From assembly GCA_006176705.1 (NCBI GenBank), contig QRFJ01000007.1, positions 3,574,340-3,638,339 of the forward strand: 64,000 nt of DNA, read 5' to 3'. Below are positions 24,076 to 36,364 of the stretch, piece by piece. The notes under the pieces were generated by a model. The model did not search any database, was not told the DNA's origin, and was given only the letters and a program-made list of their open reading frames with translations. Position numbers and translations under genes: made by a program. Each line of letters begins with the position of its first letter. Position 1 is the stretch's first letter. This DNA comes from Cocos nucifera. Lineage: Eukaryota; Streptophyta; Magnoliopsida; Arecales; Arecaceae.

Positions 24076-24776
24076 AATTTAGGTTTGAGGCGTATTAATT
24101 ATTTTAGTTTTATTATTTCACTTAATTTAGTTCTAAAGTTATTAATATTATTTTATTTTTTTTCATTATAGGATATTGGGATATCCAACCCTTATCTATC
24201 TGCTGCTATAGAGGACATACAGAAGGAGGAGGAAGATCTCCTTTGATTTTTTTTTTTGTTCTCATGTGATATATTTATTTTTTATATCAGAGTAGTGTTA
24301 TTTATGTAATTATATTTTATTATAATGTATAATATTAGTTTTTTATTTATAATGATCAAGTGGCTCGAAATATATGTTGCTTGTTAATATAATTATAATA
24401 AATTTTAGTAAATATAATTACTTATTAATCAAATTATAGTAGGATTTAATAAATATAGTTTATAATTTTTTTTAAAAAAATTATTATTAGTGATGATTTT
24501 TGCAATAAAAGAAAGCTATTGCTAAAGATATTAGCGACAAATCTCCAGCTGTACTATTTTAAAAATTTTTAAAAAAATTAATAGCAATGGATTTTTTATT
24601 TTTAATGCTATTGCTAATGGTCTTATTAGCGATAGCATTTCTGCCATTGCTAATGATGGTTTCTAGTGTCAAAATTTTTGACGATCTTTTTTTTGTGACA
24701 TCAAGCCATCGCTAATAGCATTTTGGTTATCAGCAACGGTATTTAGCCATTACTAATAATCAAATTTTTTATAGTA

Positions 24777-25541
24777 ATAATAATTTTATGTCTATATCTA
24801 GTATCAAAAAAAAAAAATTAGCTCTTTTATGATTGATGATCTTTTTACCTTTCTAGTTTCTGTAGTAATATCAATTCTTCTTCCGAGGAAATAATTCTTC
24901 TTCATTTTTTTCATTTTTTCAAATTTTATTAGGGCTTTTTGGATTATGTGATTTGATTAAGAAAAAAAAAAGGAGATTTTTGTGATAACTTAAATATGAA
25001 TTGAAAGTATAAGTTAGCCTTCCACTAAGTTCACTTACGTTAAGAATTTCGGAGTCTAAATCCTAACTCTACACAAGATTAGGGATTTGGGGTAGAGATT
25101 GCAACAAGATGAATATATGTCAGTCGGCTATCCACTCCATCATTGGTAATCATGTACCTTTATCCACTCTGTACTTACCTCCAGTGCATCCATAGAGCTG
25201 CTGGAGTTAGATGGGACAAGTCAAGATGGATGGCAGTGAATAAAATTATAAAAATTATTTTTTCATATAAATTAAATATATAAAAATATATAAAAATAAA
25301 TTTTATTATTTTATATAATTTTTTTAAAAAAAATTAAACATCAAAAACCAAATCTCCAATAATAAGAGAAAGAACAAATAGAAATATAAATTTTTAAAAA
25401 ATCTCTTTTAAACTAAAAAAAAAGATCAAGTTAAATAATGAACAACGGAGTAATCTTTTATTTGATTAATTTTTTTATAATTAATAATAATATTTTATTT
25501 TTATTATCATCATATCATCATAATTATTGTAATCATGAAGA

Positions 25542-25637
<96 letters not shown>

Positions 25638-27072
25638 CTAGGTTCGGGCCGCGCAACACCACCATCCACCCCCACCCCAGATTTGCTATAGGTTAAAAGG
25701 CTTGTTGCTGCCAACGACCCAAGAGTCGAGCAAGTTGCCTTAGGGGTTTGATTGCATGGTACAAGAAGTTACTTCCAACCACTTGGGTGTTTGGTTGGTT
25801 TGAAAGTAGGGAGACATGGCCCAAAGTATGTGGTGAAATTACTCCCCTTAAATGAATTAGTGTGCAATATGCATCATCTCTGTTTATTAATAGTATAAAT
25901 AAAATATGTGTTATAGAGAGGTATTGATAGACTAAATTTTTAATATTGTAATTATAACTATTAACCTATATATGTATTCTACACCCCATATACATGTGAT
26001 AAATGAGCTAATTATCAATATCATATTATTTTTTATTCTATCAATATTTAAATAATATTATCATCATATATAATGCAAATCACTCACGCCCTTGTTGAAT
26101 AAAAAAATATTACTAGAGAATTAATTAGTTTTAGTGCCTAACCAGTATAAATTAATATTTATTTTAAAATTATAGAAATAATGTATTCCTTAATAAGATA
26201 ATATTACTTTATTATAATATACATATTACTATTTAATAATAATTTATATTGGTTTTCAATATTGAAAATACTAGTTATTTTCAATGATCAAATAAGGAAC
26301 TTAAACGATTAATACTTATTAAAATCATTGTTAATCATATTAAATGTTATTTGATTATTTATTTTAAATATATTATTTATTTGATAGTGAAAATTATTAC
26401 CCAGTATTTCTAATGATGAAGCATAATACAAAATTTGAAAATTACGCTAACTTCCTTTTGTAGCATGTGTTGGTTGATTCATTAATAAGCCCAAGATAGT
26501 GCCACTTTTGCCCTCGCGTTTGCCGCTTATGTCCTCTTGATTCATATGTACGTAGCAGTAATTCTGCTCGTATTAGTTTTGCTTTCAAGAATAGGCTTCT
26601 TTCTCCCTCATTTTGCTCTGGAGGGGATCCAACAAGGCAACAAGTTCCCATAGGGACTCAACAGCTACCATTCCTGAAAGGAAGGTCGCTTGAGAAACCA
26701 ACATCAGAATAAGCAATCATCAAGTGTTGCATCAGCAATTAATTTTCAGGAAAAAAAAAAAAAAGGCTTAGAACTTCCAAGGAAGTAAATAATATGTTTG
26801 AACATCTGGACAGATATTTGCTTGATTTCCTTCTTAAATCTTTATCGATGAGAATATATGGAACAAACAACCTGATCGACATGTCCTAATGCACAATCAC
26901 AACCTCAGATCTTATTTTCTTATTTACAGATTCTTAAACTAGCCATTCATCACAACTGGTCGTTTTGACACCCTAGAATTTTGTCACACTATAATAGCTT
27001 CACCATACATAACAGTATTCTCTAATGTTGACAAAAGAAGAAGTGGGAGAGCATCCTTTTCTAGCATCTTGT
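24777..27072. other. No gene; AT-rich intergenic sequence downstream of the HVA22-like gene
   Basis: Apart from the microsatellite at 25545-25636, nothing with coding or transposon character was recognised. The part nearest 27072 probably includes the 3' untranslated region and poly(A) site of the HVA22-like gene. Confidence 0.5.
25545..25636. repeat. Compound microsatellite (AT)n(AG)n
   Basis: About 24 AT dinucleotides (25545-25592) are followed directly by about 22 AG dinucleotides (25593-25636). Confidence 0.98.
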
Positions 27073-28364
27073 TCAGCGTTTCTTGGCCTCCTTTCTGGCC
27101 TGCACCATTTGAAATTTTATAAGAATTCCCATAATTTATTAACGAGCAACATGTGCTCTAGATAACCAAAACAAAATGAGAAAAATACAAACGCAGCAAC
27201 AATAAAAAGCTTGTCTCTCTAATGCTTTCAGGTTGAAAAGAATTGCACCCTAGGGATCTCCTACTTACTGCTTCGACAACCCTTTGGAAAGCTTCTGATC
27301 CATATTTCTCGATGTATTGCTCCACTGGCTTTCTGGAATCAAGGTTCAACATCTGCAGAATTCTCCTCTGGTCTTCTGGGTACCTTGATCCCGCATAATT
27401 CCCAATCTTGACATACCTCCTCACAAAATTTTCATAGATGTAGGCAGCTCCATTGAAGATTGGTAGCACCAACCAGAGGCAGAATACAAGCTTCATGTAA
27501 GGCCAAAGTAGAAACCTGTAATATAATGGTTACGTAAACCAAATGATTTCATGTCTTTCTTAATTCTTATATAAATTTGTGAAATAACTAACTGCAACAT
27601 GAAGAATATTAGTATATATCAAATTACCATTGGAGAACATTCCAGCAAGTGAGTTCGAAAAGGGTGATTAACGAATACAGCATCCAATATGTCAGCCATT
27701 GTTGGTCATCTAACGAAGAAGGGCTCTCAATTGCACGCATCGACGCGTATCTGATCGCCAAATCGTGTAAGAGTTATAAAAATTTGATTAGTGTGACATC
27801 TTTAGAAAGGATTAATTTCTTACAGATGCTGGGATCAATATGGAACACTTACAGAGGATACAGCAGCATCACGCCTGCGCTGATTTGAAACATACAAACA
27901 AACCATCAGCTTCAATGTTAAAATAACATGTAGATTAATTGTAGACTTTTGTATGTAAAAGACAAATCTCAAACAACATAAGAGAAAGGGAAAGTAGCTT
28001 CAAAAAATGTAAAAAGCTGGCTGACCGCTGCATTAATTAATTATAAAAATATTACAATAAAGAGCAAATCATTTAAGGTAGTGAGCATATTAATTTTGAA
28101 TTATGCTGGTTTAATTGATCCGAATTTTCTGGAACTTTTGGAACCTTATATACTAGTGATAGTACTTTGCCTATCGAATTCTCTCCAAAAGAAGGAAATT
28201 TTGTTATAAAGGCTCTTACTTGATGTCAGCATTTAATTAGCTACTGTATGTTATTTGCATCAATAGTTCTGTTGGGTTTACTGTTTATGTTGCGAACTAT
28301 GCGCTGAATTGTCTTACCCAAGAACTGTATCAAGATGCCAGATGATGGTTCCTAAAAGTCCCAT
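27073..28364 (-). CDS. HVA22F: HVA22-like protein, HVA22f type (TB2/DP1/REEP family), five exons
   Basis: Five exons splice in phase on the minus strand: 28364-28318 (MGLLGTIIWHLDTVL), 27879-27853 (27 nt), 27750-27628, 27515-27269 and 27099-27073 (ending ARKEAKKR, stop). The total is 471 nt, 156 residues, close to the ~158 I recall for Arabidopsis HVA22f. Every junction has GT-AG signals, for example GTAAGA after exon 1, GTAAGT after exons 2 and 4, and TTACAG before exon 4. Family hallmarks are VMLLYPLYASMRAIESP, LDDQQWLTYW, LWPYMKLVFCLWLVLP and FNGAAYIYENFVRRYVKIG, with hydrophobic hairpins across residues 15-100. Members of this family shape the tubular endoplasmic reticulum, and some are induced by abscisic acid or stress. 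No lesion was found, so the gene looks intact. The subfamily assignment is from memory. Confidence 0.93.
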
Positions 28365-29240
28365 GAAATTTGACCCTTGTGCACTCCACGAACAAGGTGA
28401 GCAGCAAATCTTGAAAGGCTGAGAACTAGGATCCCAGAGGGAGATTGGTGGCCTTAATTTTTAAAGGGATGTGCTGGCAATGAAACAAGTAAAGCATTCT
28501 TACGAGTGTTGTTCAAAGTCTTCTTTCCTCCCTTGTCAAGAAACGAGGGATAAAGTAGTTGAAAGGAAGAGAAGGATCAAAAAACCACGATGCTTTCTGC
28601 ATCAACTTGGCATACGTGCTAATGGTGTACCGTAGAACATAACGGAATATTATGTTCCAGGTGGCAAGGCTAGATTCCACCAGTTGCAAAAGCACAGAAA
28701 ATATATCCTACCACTTTTTCTTATTGCGACAACATTATTTCCTTTGCCAACAGAAAATTCAACCATAAACCTTGTTTCATTTATACATCCTTCGCCACCC
28801 CATCTCTCTCTCTCTCTGTCTCTCTCCCTCCCCCCCCCGTACAATGGACTCTGCAAACCTGAAATTAAATATTTTCTGAAAGAGTTCTCTCAAGAACAGT
28901 GGCAATTTTTTGTTTGACCCATGATAATGTCTTTGGAGTAAAGGGTTCTCTAAAGAACCAGGCCGGAACGAAGTTATGTTGTCTAGTTTTTAATTCCTAA
29001 CTGGGTTTGGGTAGGATGTAGGTCAAATAGGTGATACTGGCTACAGGCTGGTATCGAACCTAAGATCAGCCTAAAATGGTGCTTTGCCGATCGTGATATT
29101 TCATGTCTTTTTTTTTTTTTTTTTGTTCTTTTTCAGCGGAAGGCATTTGAGCAAATAAGCATAATTTATGGTGTCACCTCAATAATATGGTTGAGGTGGG
29201 TGAGATCTAGGTTGACTAAATTTTATCCAGGTCAACTTAA
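28365..29240 (-). promoter_or_regulatory. Upstream region of the HVA22-like gene with a candidate TATA box
   Basis: On the minus strand TATAAAT occurs at 28785-28779, ~415 bp before the ATG, with a GA-rich run (CT-rich on the plus strand, 28802-28838) just upstream. If this is the core promoter, the leader is long and may contain an intron. No experimental or comparative support is available. The rest up to 29240 shows no gene; a T run (29107-29124) is present. Confidence 0.25.
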
Positions 29241-29384
29241 GACATTTGATGACTACCGTTGGAAAAAGTAATATTTTAGTAGTGATTATTTTAGGATTTA
29301 GCAGTATATTTTTTTTCTCTATGGAAGCTTTCATCCACGTTCGTAACTGCTACTAATAGTCTTTAACAGTTACTGGGAATATAT

Positions 29385-29690
29385 TTTCAGCAGCGATTCT
29401 GATCGATGGAAATAATCTTTTACCAGCAGGTATGACTATTGGGAATAATATTTCTGCAGTAATTTTGATCGACGAAAACAATATTTCAGCAGTGGTTTTG
29501 ATTGCTAAATATAATTTTTCTGCAATGTTTATGACCGCTAGGGATAACATATTAGCAGCAGTTAGGACTCTTGGGAATAATATTTTAGCAGCAGTTATAA
29601 TCGCTAGAGACAATTTTTTAGCCGTAGTTTTGATTACTGGGGACAATCTTTTAATGGCAATTATTTTCATTAGGAACAATCATTAACATC
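29385..29690. repeat. 33-bp tandem repeat, about nine units
   Basis: The unit GGGAATAATATTTTAGCAGCAGTT..ATCGCTA recurs with a 33-bp step. Because 33 is a multiple of three, open frames on both strands cross it with an 11-residue period; they are not called as genes. The repeat resembles the subterminal arrays of CACTA elements and may be the remains of one end. Weaker units start near 29250. Confidence 0.8.
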
Positions 29691-29699
29691 CATTTCATC

Positions 29700-31130
29700 T
29701 CCTAGCAATATCTGATATATAATATATTTTTAAAAAGTAATTAACTTGGTAATTTCAGTATTAGCATACACATTAATTCTATTTTTAATTGCCTCTCAAA
29801 GCCATATGATATACTAAAATAAATTAATATGAATTAAGTAATTAAAATGCTAAATTTAACTTCTACAAATGACTAGAATACATTACTCCATAAGCAAAAA
29901 AAAAGTTTCCAGAAGAGAAACTTTTAATGTAAGAAAAAAATAATGATCAATATTTAACTCTATTAAGTAAAATAATAGACATGTGCTTCAAAGTTTTGAT
30001 AAAAGAAAAACTATCTTGTCCCCATCACACAAAATAAAAAAGTATATAATTAGTAAGAGCCATGCACTCATCATTTATTGGCAAGTTCATTCTGCAAAAA
30101 AAAAAAAAAGTAAAATCATAATTAACTCATAAGTCAATAATATGTAAAATGTCATAAAAGTTAATTAAAAAGAATGATAATAATCTGCAAGACGTACAAA
30201 AGTAGAAGGCCATGCAATTTTGACCCAACAGCATCGCTATTTACTTTCTATGGTCCCATTAGTCCTGATTGGAGGCTCACTTTGCACCCTTAGATCTCTC
30301 AACATTCGGTCCCCAAAGCAGTACTTTATGTACCTTCTTAGCTGGATTTTTACTTATAAGAGTTTCATATGTGCCACCTCAGTTGTATGGCCACATTTAG
30401 AACTCTTCAAGATAATATCATTTCCTTTCTACAAATGATGTTTTTGATTTATCAATATTTATGAATTCCAAGTAAATCAATATCAAAAATATGATTAAAT
30501 CATGTCTAATAAATTTAAGTAAGAAGTATTAGAGGATGATCAATTTATCTTGATATTCTTTTATCCCGATTCCTCTATAATTAAATAAAGAATTCAAATT
30601 GATGGTTCCTTAACAAGCATGAACAGCCAACTCTAAAATGCACAACTTGAAACAGTAAACAATAGAATTAAGTTTCAGCAATCAATCAATTAAGAAATTA
30701 ATATATTAATCCCTACAAACTCTGAAACATACTTGAATTGAAACTTCATACAATGATTCCAATATTTTTCTATAGAAACTAGGAAAGCTAAAAAGACTAT
30801 TAATAAAACTATGCAAGTATATACTAAATATTTTTATGAGAAGTCAGTATGTAACATTAGGTTTATAAAAAACAATAGCAAAAGAGAACTAAATCATAGG
30901 ATAATGGCAATAGTAAGTTAGTAACAGGATAATATGAATGTGATTATAATGTAAATTATAGATCTTAAGAATAATAGTGCAACTAAACTATATTATTCTC
31001 TTATAATGCCATTATATGAATTCCTTTATATTGTGGATCTTGTCTTGACTTTTTTATCAAATCATAAAAAACAATCATGGTTATATACCATTAGAAAATT
31101 GTCCAAAAATATTTATCAATCAAATGTTAC
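29700..31130. other. No gene; AT-rich intergenic sequence
   Basis: Read on both strands; no coding domain, RNA gene or element end was recognised. Confidence 0.5.
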
Positions 31131-31134
31131 CTAA

Positions 31135-32640
31135 TGTGTTAGAATAAACTGACTTGATGATAACGAGCCAATTGGATTTATCAGCGGGCCCTCAGGATCA
31201 CCATATACATCATTGACCTATACAAAATTTTTAAATAAAAGGTGCAACATTATTTTCAGATTTAAAATAATTTTCATATTTGATTGTTATGTACTTGTGT
31301 GGTATGAAATAGTGGGCCATTCTCCCATCAGATTAGGGCTCTTGATAATGTTGCTTTTGTAAATTCTCTATAATTTGTCACATTGAAGATAGCTTGGTTT
31401 GTACTTGGAAATATTTATCCTTCAAATCAATATTTTTTTGAGTTACAATACTCAACTTTTTCTCTACTTTTTGAAGCTTTTCTCTAACCTATGTAGCAGT
31501 CCTCATGTACTCAAAATGACTTATTTTGCCCCATATATCACTAGGTGCTACACCCTTTCCTGCCATATGAACTTGTCCATGTCTCTCATGTCCAAAAACT
31601 TTTGAGTAAACAGAAGCAATCTCATGCTTCATTGTATCAGTACTTGTATAGCTATCATGCGTTCATGAAACTATTACTATAACATTTAACAATCATCGAT
31701 TTAGCAATGATTCATTGAATACAATGGCAATAAATCTACAACATTTTCATATGGTTCATCACAAACAGTAATCTCTACAGCCTCCTCATTCATAGGTCTT
31801 TGATCTTTATGTTAATATGTCAAAATAAAAAGCCCAGCTCTTGTAGGATGCAAGCCATCAGGCCTCTTCTATGCCTATAAATCACAAATATTGTAGTAGT
31901 ACAATTGATACATTAGTATGTCAAATAGTACATAAGAAATTTGAAGTACCTCTTTGTGATTGATTATAGCAAAGCTTTTAACTCTTGTAGTGTGTGCATC
32001 ATCTTTTGCATTGCATGATTGTTACTATTGGTCTCACTACATTTTTTTTATGAGTGATAAAGTTTTAAAATTAATTAAATATAAAATTTATTAATAAATG
32101 TATGTACTACTTTATGATTGCCTTTGCTTCATCTGAGAGGAGAAATTGCAAATATATATGCCATTGATCTTGAAGAACTCTCGAATCAGTACATATAGCA
32201 TTCCTCTTCTCCTCATCACTCTCATATATATCAAAGTAATGTTGCTTAAGTTCATTTTTCCAATCCTTCCATTTTGGTGAAAAGAGAAGATATACTTCAG
32301 TCTTTGGCCATCAGGTGAATTTAGACCTTACTCTACAACACATATAATAATAAAAATAAATATAATTTAAACTAAAAATAGATAATATTAAAAAATGTGA
32401 CATACTAGCACTATCTCCCACATCTTCTCCTTCAAGTTCAATGGCACTGCTTTCCAACTTGTGCACGTAATAGGGGTCAAATTGCCTCTTCGAGCAATTG
32501 TGCCTAAGAAGTTAGCATATTTTGCTATATTTTTTTCTACAAGCTAGCTTGATTTATTTACATCAACAAGCAGGTGCTCATTGGACTTCTATAACTTAAC
32601 ACATTGTGTAGGTCCTCGTCCTCTCTTCTTATTAACCGTA
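31135..32640 (-). pseudogene. Transposase_24-type (En/Spm) gene relic
   Basis: On the minus strand, exon-like pieces follow the family order: IAKYANFLGTIARRGNLTPI with SWKAVPLNLKEKMWEIVL (32530-32405), then KDWKNELKQHYFDIYESDEE with LQDQWHIYLQFLLSDEAK (32275-32130), VKSFAIINHKEV (~31985-31950), KRPDGLHPTRAGLF (~31865-31825), and HEIASVYSKVFGHERHGQVH followed by GVAPSDIWGKISHFEY (31630-31490). Stops and AT-rich intron-like gaps separate them. No TNP2 transposase lies upstream on that strand. The piece is more like a domesticated or stranded second gene than a whole element. Confidence 0.8.
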
Positions 32641-32649
32641 TATTATATT

Positions 32650-34300
32650 CAATATCTCATATATAAATCTCTAACCACACCATGAAACTTTTGCACGAAA
32701 ACAATGAAAAAAAGGATTAGCCCGTTCTGATCTCAGAAAGAAACAAGATGAAGGGCCAACCCCGCCTAGTATTATAGGTCCTGGACTGCCCTCTTCTAAT
32801 AGAATGAGCCCTTTACTAAGAAGAATAAGACAAGCATAGCTCCCTCTCTCTACTAAAACAATTTTAGAATTGAATAATTATTATTCAGAAGTGGGATTAT
32901 TGAAAGAAGATATTATGCCTTTTTTTTTTGTAAATACAAGAAGCTATAGCTTCATAATTAGCAGTGAAGTATAATAGTTTCAAAACAACAAAATAAAATT
33001 TTCTTCTACCATATAAAAAAAAATTGCAGTACGTAGTTAACAAAGTGATGCTGTGATAATAATTACAATGGCGCAACACATCCCTGCATAACATAAATGA
33101 TAATTTAAGCACATAATAAAGCAAACTGTCAGTGTATGACATAAATAGTGAATTAAGCATATATCCCTATTTACCCACCTTACATCCTAATTGCATGCCT
33201 CATGCTGTTTAATTGCAATGCCTAACTTTCAAATTACGGCATCGAGGTGGTGATCAAAATGATTAGGATTTTCCATAAAGTTTATCATTTACCTCATTGT
33301 TTAGTTTGACTAGCATACTAGATTCATGACTCAAGCTAGTTATTGCATAAGATAGATTATTACTCACATGCATAGATTATTAGTCATGAAAAATTAAAGA
33401 GTACTCGAATTGGTCCGAGTTTGGTCTGGATCAAATCATTTTTGTGTCAAGTTTGAGTCAATTCAAACTAGTTAGGATCCTCTTTAAAGAGTTAGGCACT
33501 TGGGATGAGGTTAAAGTTTGGCCACTTAATTTGTTTCTATTTATACTTCGTAATGAAAAAAATAAATAACAAAAGGGAATTGGAAGGAGAAGAGGTGTCC
33601 TAAATCCTAGTTCCAAAGAATAATGGATAATGCCAAATACCTAACTTGGGCCATCCATTGAAGAATAAAACAAAATGAAAAAATAACACACAAAAAAAGA
33701 AAAGGAAAAACAAAACTTAAAGCTTGTGAGCCGACAAACATCAATGTAATATGTAAGGCATTGTTTTCAGCTACGTTCATGTTGAGCTATCACAAGAGTA
33801 GATGCCTTTTCTTGTATCATATCATGTATCACTGTACATGAGCAATAGAAATAATTGGAATGGCATTTTTCTCCTTTTTTGACAAGATGTAAGGATACAT
33901 ATAGAATTCTGCAATGTATACACTGGTATATGTTGTTATAAGGAAGACCTAGAATGACATTCAAATATTAATTTCAAAAGATCCGAACACAACTTTTTGA
34001 GCGTTTGCAATTTTCCCATCTATCATTGGTATCAAGTGACCCTTTTTTTTTGCTTTTCCTTGATGGAATGGTATTAGGCTCTCTTGTGAAGTAGTTCACA
34101 AAACTAGAGATTAGTATTTGATTTGTAAACCTTTTTCATAAAAGAACATATGATTTATGACAGTGGCATTGAATATAGAAGTTAAGGTGTCCCTCTGCAT
34201 CATCAAGAATTTAGTCTTTTTTTTTTAGACTAAAATATGGGGATGATAATGGATTATAAGTAATAGCTGGTTTATGTATATTTGACCCATCTACTACTTA
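32650..34300. other. No gene recognised
   Basis: AT-rich sequence with short poly(T) and poly(A) runs. The frames at 32897-33160 and 33767-33964 (minus) have low-complexity composition and no family resemblance. Confidence 0.5.
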
Positions 34301-34307
34301 TATATAG

Positions 34308-34855
34308 GGAGAGAGAGAGAGAGAGAGAGAGAGGTAGACTAAGCTTCGCTCGATCAGATCCTAATTCATATCTAGTCGGATCTTCAACCATTCGATTAGC
34401 ATACATCTTCGAAAATAGATATCTGAAAAGGCATGTCTGCTGAAAAAAAGGCACGTGCCTGTGCCTGAAAAAAAAAATTCAGAAAAAAAAAGCCTACAGG
34501 CCTGTTGAAGGAAAACTTGTAAAAAAAAAATATCTTAAAAAAAAAAGGAAAGACGCCTATAAGTGCCTTTTAGGTGCCTTCTTGTTTTTTTTCTTTTTTT
34601 TCTTTTTTGTTTCTAATAGGCATTTTTTTTTTTACATATTTTTTTAGTAGGCTTGTAGGCTTTTTTTTTTATACTTTTTTTTTCAGTAGACCTGTAAGCC
34701 TTTTTTTTTAAATTTTTTTTAGATGCAGGTGCTTGCCTATTTTTTTTAGCAGACGCGCATTTTCAGGCATTTATTTTCGAAGATGCATGTCGATCGAACG
34801 GTCAGAGATCTGATCGAATATAAACTGGGATCTGATCGAGCGGAGCCCAGTCTAC

Positions 34856-34879
<24 letters not shown>
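34308..34879. mobile_element. Foldback (MITE-like) element with GA/CT microsatellite ends
   Basis: The left arm begins (GA)13 then GGTAGACTAAGCTTCGCTCG (34333 on). The right arm ends in its inverse, CGAGCGGAGCCCAGTCTACC (to 34856), then (CT)n to 34879. Matching inner blocks are CGATCAGATC, CATCTTCGAAAATA and GTCTGCTGAAAAAAA. TA dinucleotides flank both sides (TATATA on the left, a long (TA)n on the right). The centre is poly(A)/poly(T) with GGCACGTGCC-type short inverted repeats. It encodes nothing. Confidence 0.85.
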
Positions 34880-34927
<48 letters not shown>

Positions 34928-35073
34928 GCAATGTGCAATTGATTGATCTATTTATCTGACTTGTTGATAGATACTATCTCTCTCTCTCTCTTTATATATA
35001 TATATATATTTCATTTATATACATGCAATGTGCAATTGATTGATCTATTTATTTGACTTGCTGATACATACTA
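34880..35073. repeat. (TA)n microsatellite and a 97-bp direct duplication
   Basis: (TA)n spans 34879-34921. The 56-bp block ACATGCAATGTGCAATTGAT..GATA.ATACT occurs at 34921-34976 and again at 35018-35073 with four differences. Each copy is preceded by a (CT)n(TA)n tract, so the duplicated unit is microsatellite plus flank. Confidence 0.9.
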
Positions 35074-35409
35074 ATAGAAAGAAATCAAGTTGAATTGTGA
35101 AAGCAATGAAGTTTTCAATTAGAAGGGAGGGAAGATGGAGAGATTTCGGATAACTGACCATCTTTGAAGAAGAAAATTTAGAGGGAAGCTTTGAGGAAGT
35201 CGAAGAGGAGGGAGGCGCTAGTCTTGATGAAGATGGCATAGATGAGGGAGGTGCTGGCCTTGACGAAGATGATGTAGGAGAGGAAAGCACCCAAATTGCA
35301 CAATCTATCCAAAAAATAATATAATTTTAAAAATAAAATAAAAGATAGAATAGAAGAAGAAAAGATTAAGAGGAGCTCACATGAACTATGGATGCAAAGG
35401 AGAAGTACG

Positions 35410-36335
35410 AGGATGATTCATGATTACGTACAAGAAGAAGAAAGAATGCATGAAAGATAGGATAATGCCTTTTAAGGTTTCCAAAAAAAGAAAAAAAAAA
35501 AAAAAAGGAAAACACACCCGCGCGCGGAAGGAAAAGGAGCGCATGAAAGAGAGGGCGATACATGCTGATTGTTTTGGCTCTTTAAGGTTTCTTAAAAAAT
35601 ATATATATATATCGTGCACAGAAGAAGGGACACGTAAGCAACCCCGAAAATAAAAAAAAATACCGTGCACGGAAGACATAGGGATGTACAAAATATTAAT
35701 TATGCATAATTTGGCCAGATATTTTAGGTTAGTTATGAATTATGATAAAAAGTAATAAAATATTTAGAATCCCGTACACCTAACATGGAGATCTTTTCTT
35801 GGGCAGGCATAATTTGGGAAACGTTGTTATATATTCATTGGTTTTCTTGGGCAGGCACAAGGCCTAACATGGAGATCTTTCCAGGATTGATGTATGGATT
35901 TTTTTAGCTCTCCAGCAGTGCAAGTTATTAAAAATTGTTGGTGCGTCATCGTCCATCACATATATAAAAATTAAGGTTGTATTAAGCTGCTCTCTGGAGT
36001 ACCATTAACACGACAAAAGGATATGTGCCATCGTTGTTAGACTTTGTAATGAAGCTCGTTTATATTTCGCTGATCGGTCGTTGCTCCTTAAGGTTTCCAG
36101 AAAAAAGGAACCATCCATGCGCGAAAGAAGAAGGGACGCGTGAAATAGAGGGCAATGCACCATTTACAATGCTGATCGATTCTGGACCGTCCTTTAAGAT
36201 TTCTGAAAACAAATTGCGGTGTGCGGAAAAAGCAGGATGCATGAAAGATACATGATGTATGATTTAATCAAATATTTTAGATTAATTATGATTTTATTAA
36301 AAAATAATAAAATATTTAGAGTCTCACATGTCTAA
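35410..36335 (+). repeat. Two copies of a ~300-370 bp dispersed repeat
   Basis: Copy 1 is 35410-35784 and copy 2 is 36060-36335. Shared blocks are CTTTAAGGTTTCCA, GGAA..GAAAAGGAGCGC/GAAGAAGGGACGCG, and the tail AATATTTTAGATTAATTATGA..AAATAATAAAATATTTAGA. Inside copy 1 a ~95-bp subunit is repeated. Between the copies (35785-36059) the string AACATGGAGATCTTT with TTCTTGGGCAGGCA occurs twice. Confidence 0.75.
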
Positions 36336-36364
36336 GATTTTAATTTTTGGCATAAATTTTCTCC

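Larger units (their letters stand above)
21792..24776 (+). mobile_element. Non-autonomous CACTA element made of three tandem arrays
   Basis: The left end is CACTATAAGAAAATGAG (21792). The right end (TTTTTTATAGTA, near 24765-24776) is the slightly mutated mirror. Subterminal repeats of the type GCTATTGCTAA/TTAGCGATAG occur at 21820-21955 and 24485-24770. No transposase is encoded. The interior consists of a pyrimidine-rich array (22090-22615), an AT-rich array (22630-23170) and a 168-bp array (23340-24070). Confidence 0.7.

Noticed and set aside
25438..25714. Frames with Tyr-Ile and Arg-Glu dipeptide runs
   Set aside because: They are translations of the (AT)n(AG)n microsatellite.
28513..28695. 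60-codon minus-strand frame upstream of the HVA22-like gene
   Set aside because: It does not join in phase to exon 1 at 28364 and shows no family resemblance; it probably lies in promoter or leader sequence.
29353..29686. Open frames of 84 and 108 codons on opposite strands
   Set aside because: Both result from the 33-bp tandem repeat.
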